36,298 nucleotides of DNA from NCBI GenBank assembly GCA_903840265.1, contig CAIMFH010000129.1, forward strand, positions 1 through 36,298, written 5' to 3'. Below the pieces are notes generated by a model, which was not told the DNA's origin, made no database searches, and worked only from the letters and a program-made list of their open reading frames with translations. Shown here piece after piece: positions 14,365-23,700 of this stretch. The translations under genes and the position numbers were made by a program. Positions within the stretch are counted from its first letter, which is position 1. Every line of letters starts with the position of its first letter. Source of the stretch: an uncultured Schlesneria sp. (lineage in GTDB: Bacteria > Planctomycetota > Planctomycetia > Planctomycetales > Planctomycetaceae).

Positions 14365-14754
14365 ATGCAAATCGTCGCAAAGTGCTTAGCTTGGATTGGG
14401 ATTTTGGGGATGTTGCGCATCGCTTGGCTTGCGCAATACTACGGCAGCGTTTCCGAACCAACTAAGAATAGTATTGTGATCTTAAGCGGCTTTTTTCCCT
14501 GTGTTGCGCTGGCAGGCCTCTGGTTGTTGCGTCGTCCTTCGATGTCCATGATGATCGTTGGCTGGACTATGGTGGCGATCTTGCAACTCGAGACACTCGG
14601 CGTACTGTTGTTGGCGTTGTTCCTCAACGATTTTCCTGGTGACGACCGGTTTCGCATCAATCACGTGTGTGTCACCTTACCAATCATCCTGTGCGCTGGT
14701 TGGTGGTTGATGTGGAGAATGTCGAAGAGGCGAGAACTGCAATGGGAGTCGTAG
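14365..14754 (+). CDS. Cassette 8 protein, four-helix membrane protein (129 aa)
   Basis: ATG 14365 opens a protein with about four hydrophobic segments: residues ~5-25, ~33-55 (SIVILSGFFPCVALAGLWLL), ~60-88 (MMIVGWTMVAILQLETLGVL) and ~100-118 (VCVTLPIILCAGWWLMW), with a basic C-terminus (MSKRRE). It is therefore an inner-membrane protein. No family is recognised. The 100 bp between the attC half-site and the start contain no other gene. An alternative ATG at 14360 is in another frame. Confidence 0.7.
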   Translation: MQIVAKCLAWIGILGMLRIAWLAQYYGSVSEPTKNSIVILSGFFPCVALAGLWLLRRPSMSMMIVGWTMVAILQLETLGVLLLALFLNDFPGDDRFRINHVCVTLPIILCAGWWLMWRMSKRRELQWES

Positions 14755-14756
14755 AC

Positions 14757-14783
14757 GCGTGCCAAGTTACCTAAACGTTCGGC
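14757..14783 (+). repeat. attC right arm (half site 8), end of array
   Basis: GCCAAGTTACC, then GTTCGGC (14777-14783) follow the cassette 8 stop directly. No left half precedes it, so the site is truncated. The ~110 bp to the next gene end hold no further site. Confidence 0.65.
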
Positions 14784-14896
14784 GGCAGGGTGGCTCGGCT
14801 CGAACTCTTCGCTTGCCCCCAGTGAGTTTGACACAGATGTCGCTTCTGAACCGACTATGGGCGACGAAGCGTCGACCACAGCCACCCCGCTGATGA

Positions 14897-16468
14897 TTAC
14901 AAAATCTGCCGGTTCACCTTGGCCCCGGCCAGTGCTGGGGTTTCGGCATGGGTGGGCTCCGCGTTGTTCCGCTCGAGCCTCTTTGATTCCGCGGAGTACT
15001 GTGTCAGATTCTGTGTGAGCAAGACCGATGCGGCGCTCAGAGACACAACCAGCAGGACTCTCTTGGTCATTGTCGCGTTGCGTTGCCGTATGGAGTGCCT
15101 CACCAAAGCGGATCGGGCGGACGCATGTGCGACCTGGCGAAACAACTGCAGGTTTTCGCGGAGGGCCTGCTTATCCTGCTTGTGTGCTGGTTCGGAGAGC
15201 TCGTGTGGAAGATCCAATGACGTTGTGGCCGCTTGTTCGTGGACAGTTGGCAGCCGCTCAGTGACCGGTCCCGATAACTTTGAATCGGATTCGGCAAGCT
15301 TGCGATTGCCTTCCATTGTGGCTGCGTTACTGCGACTTCGTGCCAGCAGGCGAGCCATACACTCCTCAATAGAATCATCGCTGCTGTTCTGTCTGGCTTC
15401 AGGATCATCGACTTGAGAATCGACAGCCGTTTCTGTGTCCGACTGGACCTCTTCTACAGGTTCTATTTCAGGCCTGATTTGACTGAGCGTCGCAGTTGAC
15501 TCCGTTGCTGCAGGAAATTCTGCGGAGGGGAGCTTGAATAACTTCGCCAGTTGACTGCGTATCTCGTCGATTGGCTGTTCGAGGTCGAGCAGGTCTGTTG
15601 GATCAGATTCGCCTGATAGAATTTCAGGATACTCTGACGCGCTGTCATCAACTTTATTCGGTTCTCGATCAAATTGAAAAATTGCAGCAAGATCTAGTGG
15701 AATGGCCGATGACGTGTCCTGCCACGATGCCGTTGTCGAGGGTACCGTCACCTCGGCGATTTCTGGATGAGATTCGTGAACGGGGATTCCAAATTGCCGA
15801 TTGACGGCGGCCAAGGTATTCGCGAGATCTGCCGTCTGGGCGGAACGCTGTTCTGTGTGTGCCGTGCGATCGAGGAAAAATTGCTTTCGTTCGGCAGCAA
15901 GCAATTCTCGGTCTCGAACTAACAGTGCTCGGTCTCGCAACAACAATTCGCGGTCTCGCATCAATGCCAGTCGCTCGGAATGAAGCGTTGTTTCACGTTC
16001 GCGATCGACGGGGAACTGCTGGTGACTTTCAACTGCGAACGGACTTCGTTGGCCCTTTCGCACTGCAATTTCACTCGCCAATTGAGCGAGTTCAGGCGTG
16101 CTGGTACGACGTTCCTGCTCATCATTGGCGGGTGACGTATGCAATTCTGTGCGAGCCAGGGGCAGTCGAGCCGCCTGTACTTGATGCTTGATGTGCTGAT
16201 GTTCGATACTGTCAATGCGGTGGTATTTTCCGTCCGCATCCTGCCACTGTACAGCTTTGGTCGACTCCAATACTTCAGTGTTCGTCACAACGTCACCGGG
16301 CGGCCTTACAGACGGTCGCTCCGAATCATCGGTGGCAAGACGTTCGGCGGTCACTTCTCTGGACGTTCGTTTCTCGACCTCTTCGAGGAGCTTCAGATCT
16401 GTTAACTCATTCGTGGGGAAATGATCAACATCCCACATCTGCTTCCTGCGCCGCCGAGCCTGTTCCAT
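14897..16468 (-). CDS. Planctomycete coiled-coil protein with C-terminal membrane segment (523 aa)
   Basis: I prefer ATG 16468, with AGGTGA 8 nt upstream; GTG 16480 four codons earlier is possible. The N-terminus is basic (MEQARRRRKQMWDVDHFP). Residues ~160-210 form a heptad-like repeat with RDRELLLRDRALLVRDREL. Near residues 365-375 lies SIEECMARLLARSR, and around 430-450 ALRENLQLFRQVAHASARSA, two motifs I recall from planctomycete-only hypothetical proteins. One membrane helix (VLLVVSLSAASVLL) is at ~475-488, then a short tail. It may link an envelope or cell-structure complex; function unknown. A divergent promoter region follows upstream. Confidence 0.75.
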   Translation of the reverse strand: MEQARRRRKQMWDVDHFPTNELTDLKLLEEVEKRTSREVTAERLATDDSERPSVRPPGDVVTNTEVLESTKAVQWQDADGKYHRIDSIEHQHIKHQVQAARLPLARTELHTSPANDEQERRTSTPELAQLASEIAVRKGQRSPFAVESHQQFPVDRERETTLHSERLALMRDRELLLRDRALLVRDRELLAAERKQFFLDRTAHTEQRSAQTADLANTLAAVNRQFGIPVHESHPEIAEVTVPSTTASWQDTSSAIPLDLAAIFQFDREPNKVDDSASEYPEILSGESDPTDLLDLEQPIDEIRSQLAKLFKLPSAEFPAATESTATLSQIRPEIEPVEEVQSDTETAVDSQVDDPEARQNSSDDSIEECMARLLARSRSNAATMEGNRKLAESDSKLSGPVTERLPTVHEQAATTSLDLPHELSEPAHKQDKQALRENLQLFRQVAHASARSALVRHSIRQRNATMTKRVLLVVSLSAASVLLTQNLTQYSAESKRLERNNAEPTHAETPALAGAKVNRQIL

Positions 16469-16573
16469 CTTACTTTTCACCTAACGTTTTCCAGAGAAGT
16501 AACTCTTCCCCATCCTGGACATTCATTTTTGTTACTCGCCTGGCGAATTGCCGTTTTGGTTTCGTGGCCGCAA

Positions 16574-16642
16574 GTCGGATTATTCCGACTGACGGGTCCC
16601 GAATCCGGCATTTGTCGTAACATATGTTGCGTTTTGGCAACA
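16574..16642. promoter_or_regulatory. Two small palindromes between divergent genes
   Basis: GTCGGA-TTAT-TCCGAC (16574-16589) and TGTTGC-GTTTTG-GCAACA (16625-16642) sit between the minus-strand coiled-coil gene and the plus-strand small ORF. Either may be an operator or a hairpin in a leader. A CATATG lies at the start of the second. No promoter boxes could be assigned with confidence. Confidence 0.4.
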
Positions 16643-16706
16643 CACGCCCTTTTTCTTCCCGTTCTGCTTTTTGTTTCGCAAATTTAGCGAGGGATGGGAG
16701 AGTATT

Positions 16707-16847
16707 ATGGATCAGTTCCGAAAATCGCCTTTCCTTCCGACATCAAGACCGCGGGATGAACACGTCGCCGGTCGGCTGATTGGTTCCCGTCACGAGACGG
16801 ACTTCGAAAGCGACGATCCTGAACTCTTTCAAGTTCTGGCGCGCTGA
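16707..16847 (+). CDS. Small unannotated ORF (46 aa) with a strong ribosome site
   Basis: ATG 16707 follows GGGAGAG by four bases. The peptide starts MDQFRKSPFLPTSRPRDE, continues AGRLIGSRHETDFESDDPEL and ends FQVLAR. It is charged and soluble, with no signal peptide. It stops 28 bp before the end of the convergent cyanophycinase-like gene. Size is below usual annotation limits; the start signal and balanced composition argue for a real gene, but no homologue is known to me. Confidence 0.5.
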   Translation: MDQFRKSPFLPTSRPRDEHVAGRLIGSRHETDFESDDPELFQVLAR

Positions 16848-16875
16848 GGAAATGTTCGGTCCGTGTTGGTGCGTT

Positions 16876-17808
16876 TCAGGCTGAGTGCAGGGCCACCTTT
16901 TGGGGCTGCTGACCAGCGGGTGCTGATGGCTGGTACGCCAAATGTTTTTGGCGAAGTTGATTCAGCAAAACGTTGTCTCCCGCGTGCAGTACTTCCGTTC
17001 TGGCGGAATGTGTCGTTGAGGGAGGCACGCACACTAGCGCATAGGATTCGCCGAGGACGCTGAGGCGTTCGGATCGAATTTCGTAAATGAGGGCGGTGTT
17101 TTCGTCGATTCCCAGTCCGACGAGATGGGGATGCGTTTCGAGCATCTGCTGCATTCGCCACAGGCGATTTCGTTGCAGGAAATGCTGGTCGACCACGGCG
17201 TTTGGAATCAGGTCCAAACCGCGAGCCTCGATGGGGAGGTTTTCCCCCTCTTGAATCATGACTCGCGAGAGAATGGCGGCACCGGCTGAGCATCCACCGA
17301 CGACTCCATTTCGCTGGAGAACTTCATGGAGACTTTGCTGAACGGCGGTATCGACATAACGGTCGGCCAGGAAATCCTGATAGCCACCGCTGAACCAGAC
17401 GCCAGTCGCTTGATTCAAAGCGGAGCAGAATTCGGCTGAGTTCGCGGTGGCTCGGTCGTGGGCGTTACACAATTCGACGTGTGTCGCGCCGACTTTGCGC
17501 CACGGGGCAAGCCAGGTGTCTTCGGTGCCGGGGGCTGGTTCGATGGCGGGAATGACGACGATTCGTGCATTCGTTCCGCCGGCAAGTTCGAAGAATCGCT
17601 GACGGATCTCTGGAGTGACGTAGCCGCCGCCCGCGATGACGAGTGCTCCGCCCTGAACGCGACCGTCGACCACGGTTTGAGCGGCCGTGATGGGAGTGGG
17701 TGTTTCGAAAACGTGAATCGCGATGCCGAATGACAACAACACAAGCAACGAAACCCCGCCGTGAACGAGCATTCTGGCACTGGAAAGGGAACGTCGGATG
17801 TTAAACAC
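16876..17808 (-). CDS. Cyanophycinase-like peptidase (S51 family), membrane-anchored or secreted
   Basis: GTG 17808 has GGGAGAAG directly upstream, so I prefer it to the longer frame beginning at 17901. After a hydrophobic segment (residues ~12-34) comes the S51 domain: GGALVIAGGGYV (53-64), ARIVVIPAIEP, VWFSGGYQDFL (137-147), the nucleophile motif GGCSAGAA (171-178, Ser174), VVDQHFLQRNRLWRM (His209) and GLGIDENTAL (Glu236). Serine, histidine and glutamate of the cyanophycinase type are thus all present. True cyanophycinases cleave the beta-Asp-Arg polymer; exported relatives in heterotrophs likely cut other beta-aspartyl peptides. No cyanophycin synthetase lies nearby. Confidence 0.88.
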   Translation of the reverse strand: MFNIRRSLSSARMLVHGGVSLLVLLSFGIAIHVFETPTPITAAQTVVDGRVQGGALVIAGGGYVTPEIRQRFFELAGGTNARIVVIPAIEPAPGTEDTWLAPWRKVGATHVELCNAHDRATANSAEFCSALNQATGVWFSGGYQDFLADRYVDTAVQQSLHEVLQRNGVVGGCSAGAAILSRVMIQEGENLPIEARGLDLIPNAVVDQHFLQRNRLWRMQQMLETHPHLVGLGIDENTALIYEIRSERLSVLGESYALVCVPPSTTHSARTEVLHAGDNVLLNQLRQKHLAYQPSAPAGQQPQKVALHSA

Positions 17809-18032
17809 GTCTTCTCCCTGTGGATTGATGACATTTGTGAGTTTCGGATCGAACACGACGAATTGTATGCATGTCGAACTCGACACCAAATGGGTAGTCA
17901 ATTAACTTTCTCGCAAGAGTTCGACAACGAAGAGCTGCACGACCGGTGGTGACACTTTGTTGACATCGATTTGAGCCTCACACAAAGCTCCCTGACGTAA
18001 ACCAGACCGCTACGGGATTGGCAAACAGCACC

Positions 18033-19310
18033 ATGCAAGAATCGGCAACCCGTGTTCGCAAGCCAGCACCTCGTCATGTTTCGTATCGCGTTGCCCAGGG
18101 GCTCTGTTCGCTGAAAGAACGGTTGACGGGGAAACCACCGCTGGAGGTTGAGGCTCTGGAAAAGATCGCTCGGCGTGACATGGGTGGGGCGGAGTTCGCG
18201 GATGTCTCCTTTCGAGAGCCGCTGTCGATCCTGCTGCGATCGTTGAACGAGACTGCTCGGCTCAACCCGATCGGCCGGATTGCGGCGTCGACTCGTCTGC
18301 GGCAGATCTTGGTGAATCGGCTGAGTCTGGAACGAGCGTGGGGCGGACCCCATCCGTTGCCTAATGCTGCGATGCCTGCGTTGAAGCGTCCTATTTATGT
18401 GCTGGGGTTGCCTCGGACCGGGACGACTTTGTTGTTGAATTTGCTGGCGGCGGACTCGCGCGGGCGACATCTGCGGTACTGGGAGTCGCTGACTCCGGTA
18501 GTGGCGGCCGGTGTGAAGAAGGGGGGCGATTCGAAGACACTGCGTCAGAAGCTAGCGGTTCAGCAAGTGCAGCGGACGAACCTGCTGGCTCCTAATCTGG
18601 AAGGGATTCACAAGATCGAACCGCTTGGGCCGGAAGAATGTTTATGGTTGCTGCAGAACACGATGTTGTCCTACAGCTTTCCATTGATGTGGAATATCCC
18701 TGAGTACACGGAGTGGCTGAATCGTCGTAGCGAAGCGGACTGGGAGTCTGCTTACCGCTATTACCTGGCGACGTTGCGGCTGATTCAGAACGACATGCCA
18801 GGCGATCACTGGGTGCTGAAATGTCCGCTTCATACGCCGCGGCTGGCCACAATTGCACGACTAGTTCCCGAGGCTTGTTTCATTCAGACGTACCGCAACG
18901 TGGGTGAAGTGGTGGCCTCCATGTGCAGTCTGGCTCACGAAACGCAACGGATCTCGTCCGATCACGTTGACCATGCGAATGTTGGCAGATCGACTGTGCA
19001 AACTCTAGCAAGCTGGGCGAGCGATGAGGCGACCGGCGAGGCGAACTTGTCGAGGCGAGTCTTGAACATCCACTACAAAGCACTCGTCAGTCAGCCACTG
19101 TCAACGATGCGCATAATCTATGACCATTTTCAACTCCCGTGGACGCAGGACACGGAAGACGCCATGCGCAAATGGCTGAACGACAATCCTCAGCGCAAGC
19201 ACGGCAACCATCGCTATTCGCTCGATGACTTCGGGCTGACCTCGGACGAAGTCATGGCGAGCTGCCAATCGTATCATGCCGCCGAACAGCAACTCTTGAA
19301 ACTCGTGTAA
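18033..19310 (+). CDS. PAPS-dependent sulfotransferase family protein
   Basis: ATG 18033 (TTG 18018 is an alternative) starts a 425-aa protein. The PAPS-binding P-loop LPRTGTT is at residues 126-132, and the 3'-phosphate-binding segment CFIQTYRNVGEVVASM lies near 286-301. A ~110-residue N-terminal extension is typical of the Sulfotransfer_3 group found in planctomycetes and actinobacteria, which usually sulfate lipids or polyketides. Only six bases separate it from the P450 gene, so the two form an operon. The likely reaction is transfer of sulfate from PAPS to a hydroxyl group, possibly one made by the P450. The acceptor is unknown. Confidence 0.9.
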   Translation: MQESATRVRKPAPRHVSYRVAQGLCSLKERLTGKPPLEVEALEKIARRDMGGAEFADVSFREPLSILLRSLNETARLNPIGRIAASTRLRQILVNRLSLERAWGGPHPLPNAAMPALKRPIYVLGLPRTGTTLLLNLLAADSRGRHLRYWESLTPVVAAGVKKGGDSKTLRQKLAVQQVQRTNLLAPNLEGIHKIEPLGPEECLWLLQNTMLSYSFPLMWNIPEYTEWLNRRSEADWESAYRYYLATLRLIQNDMPGDHWVLKCPLHTPRLATIARLVPEACFIQTYRNVGEVVASMCSLAHETQRISSDHVDHANVGRSTVQTLASWASDEATGEANLSRRVLNIHYKALVSQPLSTMRIIYDHFQLPWTQDTEDAMRKWLNDNPQRKHGNHRYSLDDFGLTSDEVMASCQSYHAAEQQLLKLV

Positions 19311-19316
19311 CGCACC

Positions 19317-20714
19317 ATGACATTGAAGCGATTGAGTGATATTCCCGGTCCGCGCACGCTTGCCGACCAATGGTCGATGTATCGGCGGCGGTACCAGATG
19401 GGCCATGCGCTGCGCGAGATCAGCCAGAGTCATGGCGATATCGCGCGCGTTCCCATCGCGGGTGATCCGAAGGTTCTAGTCTCGCATCCGGATCATGTGC
19501 GCGAGATCATGGTTTCGAACTCGCAGTACTTCGGGATATCGGGCCAAGACTTGCTGAGACGAGTCGTGCCGTGGAGCCTGATTGCCATTGAAGGGCAACT
19601 GCACGACGAACACCGGGCGATGATGCTGCTGACGCTACGTAAGATCCTGACACGGCGGATTCTGACCACGACGATCCTGCGAGCCAACCAGGCGCTTTCG
19701 AAATTGCGCGATGGAGACGTGATCGATCTGTATCAGTTCTCGCGTGAGGTCAGTCTGGCCATTGCGGCGTCGCTGCTGTTTCCCGCCGAGGCGGGCGATG
19801 AGATTGTGTCGGGAATCGATCACAAGGCGTTCCTGGATCTGATGTCGCAAAGCAATGCCTGGTTCCTGGGGATGCCGCTGGCATTTCAGAACATCTGCCT
19901 GTTGGCTGACCTCCGTCACAATATGAAGATCATGGCGACTCGGCGTCATGTTCGTCGACAATTAACCGACGCCATCAAGTCCGCCAGAGCGCTGTCACGT
20001 TCCGGGCCGGATGCGGATGTCATGTCGCTACTGACGGACGGCGCGGAAGTCGGCGGCCGGATGCGTGACGAGTTTATGGAAGACAACCTGCTGACGATCT
20101 TGCTCGCGAGCTACGACACGACCGCCAATACACTGGCGTGGGCGCTGTGGGAAGCCGCGGGGCAGTCGGCTGTGCAGAATCGCATCTCAGAGGAAGGGGC
20201 TCGGCTATCGGATATCCCCGCAGACAATCTGGAATGGAGTAACAGTGCGGTCTGGACTGAGGCGACGTTGCAGGAATCCCTGCGGATGTATCCGTCCATC
20301 TGGGCGACATCGCGCCGGACGCTGTCGGACTATCGGCTCGGAGACTTCCTGTTGTCTAAGAACACGTTCATCTATACGAGCCAATGGGTCACTCACCGCG
20401 ACCCTCGCTGGTTTCCCAACCCGCTGGAGTTCCGTCCGGAACGCTGGGAACCTGAGGCGAGTTGCGGGACCGAGAAGCCTGCGGATGAACGACCGCAGTT
20501 CTCGTTCTTTCCGTTTGGTGGTGGCAAGCGTTTCTGCATCGGCAAGGCCATCTTCGATCAAGAAGCCTCGTTGCTGTTGGGGTCATTCTTCTCGCGCTGG
20601 GAAGCGACGCAGGTCGAGGACTGTCACCCGGAACCGCGGTTCGGCGTCACGTTGCAGCCGGATCGGCCGATGCTGGCCCAAATCAAACGGCGACGCCCAG
20701 AATTTGAATCGTGA
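19317..20714 (+). CDS. Cytochrome P450
   Basis: A 465-aa P450 without an N-terminal membrane anchor, so probably soluble. The I-helix reads LLASYDTTANTL (262-273; a serine replaces the usual glycine of AGxDTT). The ExxR motif is ESLR (320-323), the PERF-type motif is FRPERW, and the heme loop is FFPFGGGKRFCIG with ligand Cys407. The class resembles bacterial fatty-acid or terpenoid hydroxylases. It is co-transcribed with the sulfotransferase upstream. No ferredoxin or reductase gene is close by, so electrons must come from elsewhere. Confidence 0.95.
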   Translation: MTLKRLSDIPGPRTLADQWSMYRRRYQMGHALREISQSHGDIARVPIAGDPKVLVSHPDHVREIMVSNSQYFGISGQDLLRRVVPWSLIAIEGQLHDEHRAMMLLTLRKILTRRILTTTILRANQALSKLRDGDVIDLYQFSREVSLAIAASLLFPAEAGDEIVSGIDHKAFLDLMSQSNAWFLGMPLAFQNICLLADLRHNMKIMATRRHVRRQLTDAIKSARALSRSGPDADVMSLLTDGAEVGGRMRDEFMEDNLLTILLASYDTTANTLAWALWEAAGQSAVQNRISEEGARLSDIPADNLEWSNSAVWTEATLQESLRMYPSIWATSRRTLSDYRLGDFLLSKNTFIYTSQWVTHRDPRWFPNPLEFRPERWEPEASCGTEKPADERPQFSFFPFGGGKRFCIGKAIFDQEASLLLGSFFSRWEATQVEDCHPEPRFGVTLQPDRPMLAQIKRRRPEFES

Positions 20715-20772
20715 CTGGTCAGTGAGTAGGCCGTCTCTATCGCGATGGCTTGCCGAGTGGGCTGCGACTTCG

Positions 20773-23700
20773 TCATGGGGCTGCGATGAAGTTGCCATTG
20801 ATGACGATGCCGCCGATGGCCGTGCCGACCGGGATCGAGAAGGCGTCTGCTGGCGTCGTGGTATTGTAAATGTTGTTCGTTATCGAGGCCGCGGATGCCA
20901 CCGGGAAGCTTAAATTGAGCTTCGGGGCGACCTGACTGAAGATGATGCCGCGATGAGTTGTCGTGTCGCCAGCCAACAACGTCACTCCGTTGGTCGTGAT
21001 TGTGGCAACCGAATTTGCCGCGACATAGTCAAAGAGCATGCCGGTGGCTCCGCCCGCCTGGTCAATAATGCTGTTGCCGGTAATCGTGTCCGTACTCGCT
21101 GCGTAGAGACCGAATCGCAAGCCGGTGCCTCCAGTTCCCTGGAAGGTAATCTTATTCGTCGCCAGCGACAGGGTGGACGTACCCGTCGACGAATGACCTG
21201 ATTGGCCATCGATGACCCAGATACCCGTTCCTGATGTCGCGGCTGCGGTGTCGAAATAAATCAAGTTGGAGGCGATAGTGCCAGTCAAGAGTGAGGTCGT
21301 CGAAGGATCTTGCAGGGAGATGGCTGTGATACCCGGGCCGTAGGAATAGATTGAATTAGTCGAAATGGTGGCGGTGACTGGTCCTGTCCAATTCGTACCG
21401 ATCATTGTGGAACCGCTGCCAAAGCCGGACAGGATGTTCCCCGTCGCCAACAGATTGAGTGTCGCGCCCGCCCCGCTGGCCTGCGTCAGAAACTGAACTG
21501 CTGTTCCGTTCGCATTGGCGTCGGTGATCGTGTTCTTGGTGATGCTTGACGTGTATAAGCCGGTCGTATTCGCCTGGATTCGAACGGTCCCGCCGTTGGT
21601 AGCTCCATTGGTTGTTAGTATCGAAGCGGTCAGTGACACGGTGCTGTCGTTGAGTGAGTCGATCGCATATCCCGTTGAACCGGAAATTCGCAGATCGCTG
21701 AGGTTCAATTGAGCGGAGCCCGTGGACTGGATTCCGACGCCATTATTCACGAAATCAACCCAACTGAGTGTTGTGCTTCCAAACGAATTGACCAGGATCC
21801 CCGCCGTGGTCGTATTCTGGATCACCCCGCCTGTAGCATACGCGCCGTTTCCCGCGATCGTGAAATTCCCTGTACTCGCTTCCAGTTTGATTCCGTAGGC
21901 CCCGCCATTGACTGAGACGGAACCGAGCTTGGCATTGATCGCCGAAGACTCGACATCAATAGCTGGGGCATTCACCGTCGTGAACGAGCCACCATTGACC
22001 TGCAAACTGGCGGCATTGTTCGCTGACAGTCCCATCGCGTTGTGGGTGTTGACTGCCACGTTATCCAGAGTGATCTTGCTACTGGCATTCGCTAGAGAAA
22101 TGGCGGGCGAGGAAGACGACGAAGTCACGTTGAGGTTTGCCACATTGATGATTGCATCCGTTCCGCTGACGGAAAATCCATTTGCGTTCGGTGAAGTGAC
22201 GTTTGTGCTACCGGTGAAGTTGTAGGTGGCATCTCTGTTCCCGCTCTTCGTTGTTCCCGAAATGTCTACGGCCGAGCCCCCTGTGCCGCCGGTTCCGGAC
22301 TGCGAGATTGCCAAAGAAGCAAATGTGGCATCGGTTGCCACGCTGTTGATCACGAGTCCCGTACCGCCGATATTCTTCAACGAAAGATCGTTGATGGCGA
22401 TTGCCCCGCCGCTCAAATTCTCGAGTACAAATCCGTTCCCTTGCGCGGTGATCGTGTTTCCCGCTCCGAAGTAGGTGATGTTTGGATTGCCACCGTTGAA
22501 CACGATTCCGTTTCCGGTTGCCGACGTAATCTGGGTGTTACGAATTGCCACGTTGCCCGATGAATTCGTCAGGTTGATGGCGTCGCCGCCGATCGAGGCA
22601 AACGTCAAATCATGCAATGACACCCCCGACACACCGCTACCGAAGATTCCGTGTCCGGAGGATCCCGTGATGGCGAACCCGGCGACTTCAGTGTTGGAAG
22701 CGAGAGTCACCGCAGTTCCTGTCACGTTCTGAATCGTCGGCAACTGCTGTCCAGCTTGCAGCAAATTCGGGATGCGGACGTTGCCGCCAGTCGTGGGCAA
22801 TGTCTCGATCACATTTCTCTGGCCGAACAGGTGTTGGCCGGAAGTCAACGTAATGGCTTCATTCAGCACGGACCCGCTTTGAACAAAAATGACATCACCC
22901 CCGGCCGCCTGGGCTGCCGCGACGGTTGAGAATGGATGCGCACTGGTCCCGTCGGGCGTTCCGGCAACGGGGCCCGAAGTGGGAGCATAGACCTGTTCGA
23001 CGATGTAGGGTTTGTCAGTTGCGGGGTCGATGGCGACTTGATTGACGGCATTGATTTGTGATTGTGCAACGATCACGTTGTAGTTGCGTTCCACAAATCG
23101 GAACGGCGAAGGTGTGTTTCTGTTCCAACCCGTCGTCGGATGATTGTTCCCAAAAGGAAATTGCATTGACAATCCGACCATCAAATTGCTGCCGTACAAT
23201 TTATCGTGCGTGTACAGCGTCTGTGCTGTGATCGTGTTGTTGATGACGCCTTCGACTCGTGCCTTGAAGCCGTTGACGCCGCCCGTTGATCCTCCGTCAA
23301 AGTGGTAGCCGCCGACGTAGCCCCGCACCACATGTCGATCCAGAACTGGCAGGCTATAGCCCACTTCGGCATCGACGCCTCGCAGGGCATTTCCAACGGA
23401 AAGTGATCGAGAGTACAGAAGTTGATTGCCCGAGAACGAGGCGTTGCTGATCGTGTTCGAGAAAGTCTGTGAGGAGGTGAAAGGAAGATAAACATTCGAT
23501 CGCAGTTCGAATCTCTGGATCAATCCTTCGAAGCTGAAACCGACTTGTTGGAACATCTTCGAGGTCGACTGATCGGCATCGTACCAGACGCTGGCGCCAC
23601 CCCAGGCGTTCCATTCATCAACTAGTCGGCGATAACCAACGCCGATGTTTCCACCGACCTGCGATCGGTTCGTCACGAATCCGCGGACATCGGCAAAAAT

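Larger units (their letters stand above)
10163..14783 (+). mobile_element. Integron gene-cassette array without integrase (CALIN-like)
   Basis: Plus-strand ORFs of ~90-160 codons are each followed by a ~91-108 bp imperfect palindrome. Each palindrome opens with (G/T)CCGAAC or a variant and closes with GTTCGGC or a variant, which fit the R'' (RYYYAAC) and R' (GTTRRRY) boxes of attC sites. Inner arms such as GGTCAACTTGACCCGC and GCGGGCAAGTTACC pair except for unpaired bases on one side, like the extrahelical bases that mark the recombined strand in attC. Stop codons fall in or just before R'', and the next ORF starts 12-20 bp after R'. Six complete and two half sites are present. No intI gene is found in the window. 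The array is broken by a RAYT remnant at 13369-14240. Confidence 0.85.
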
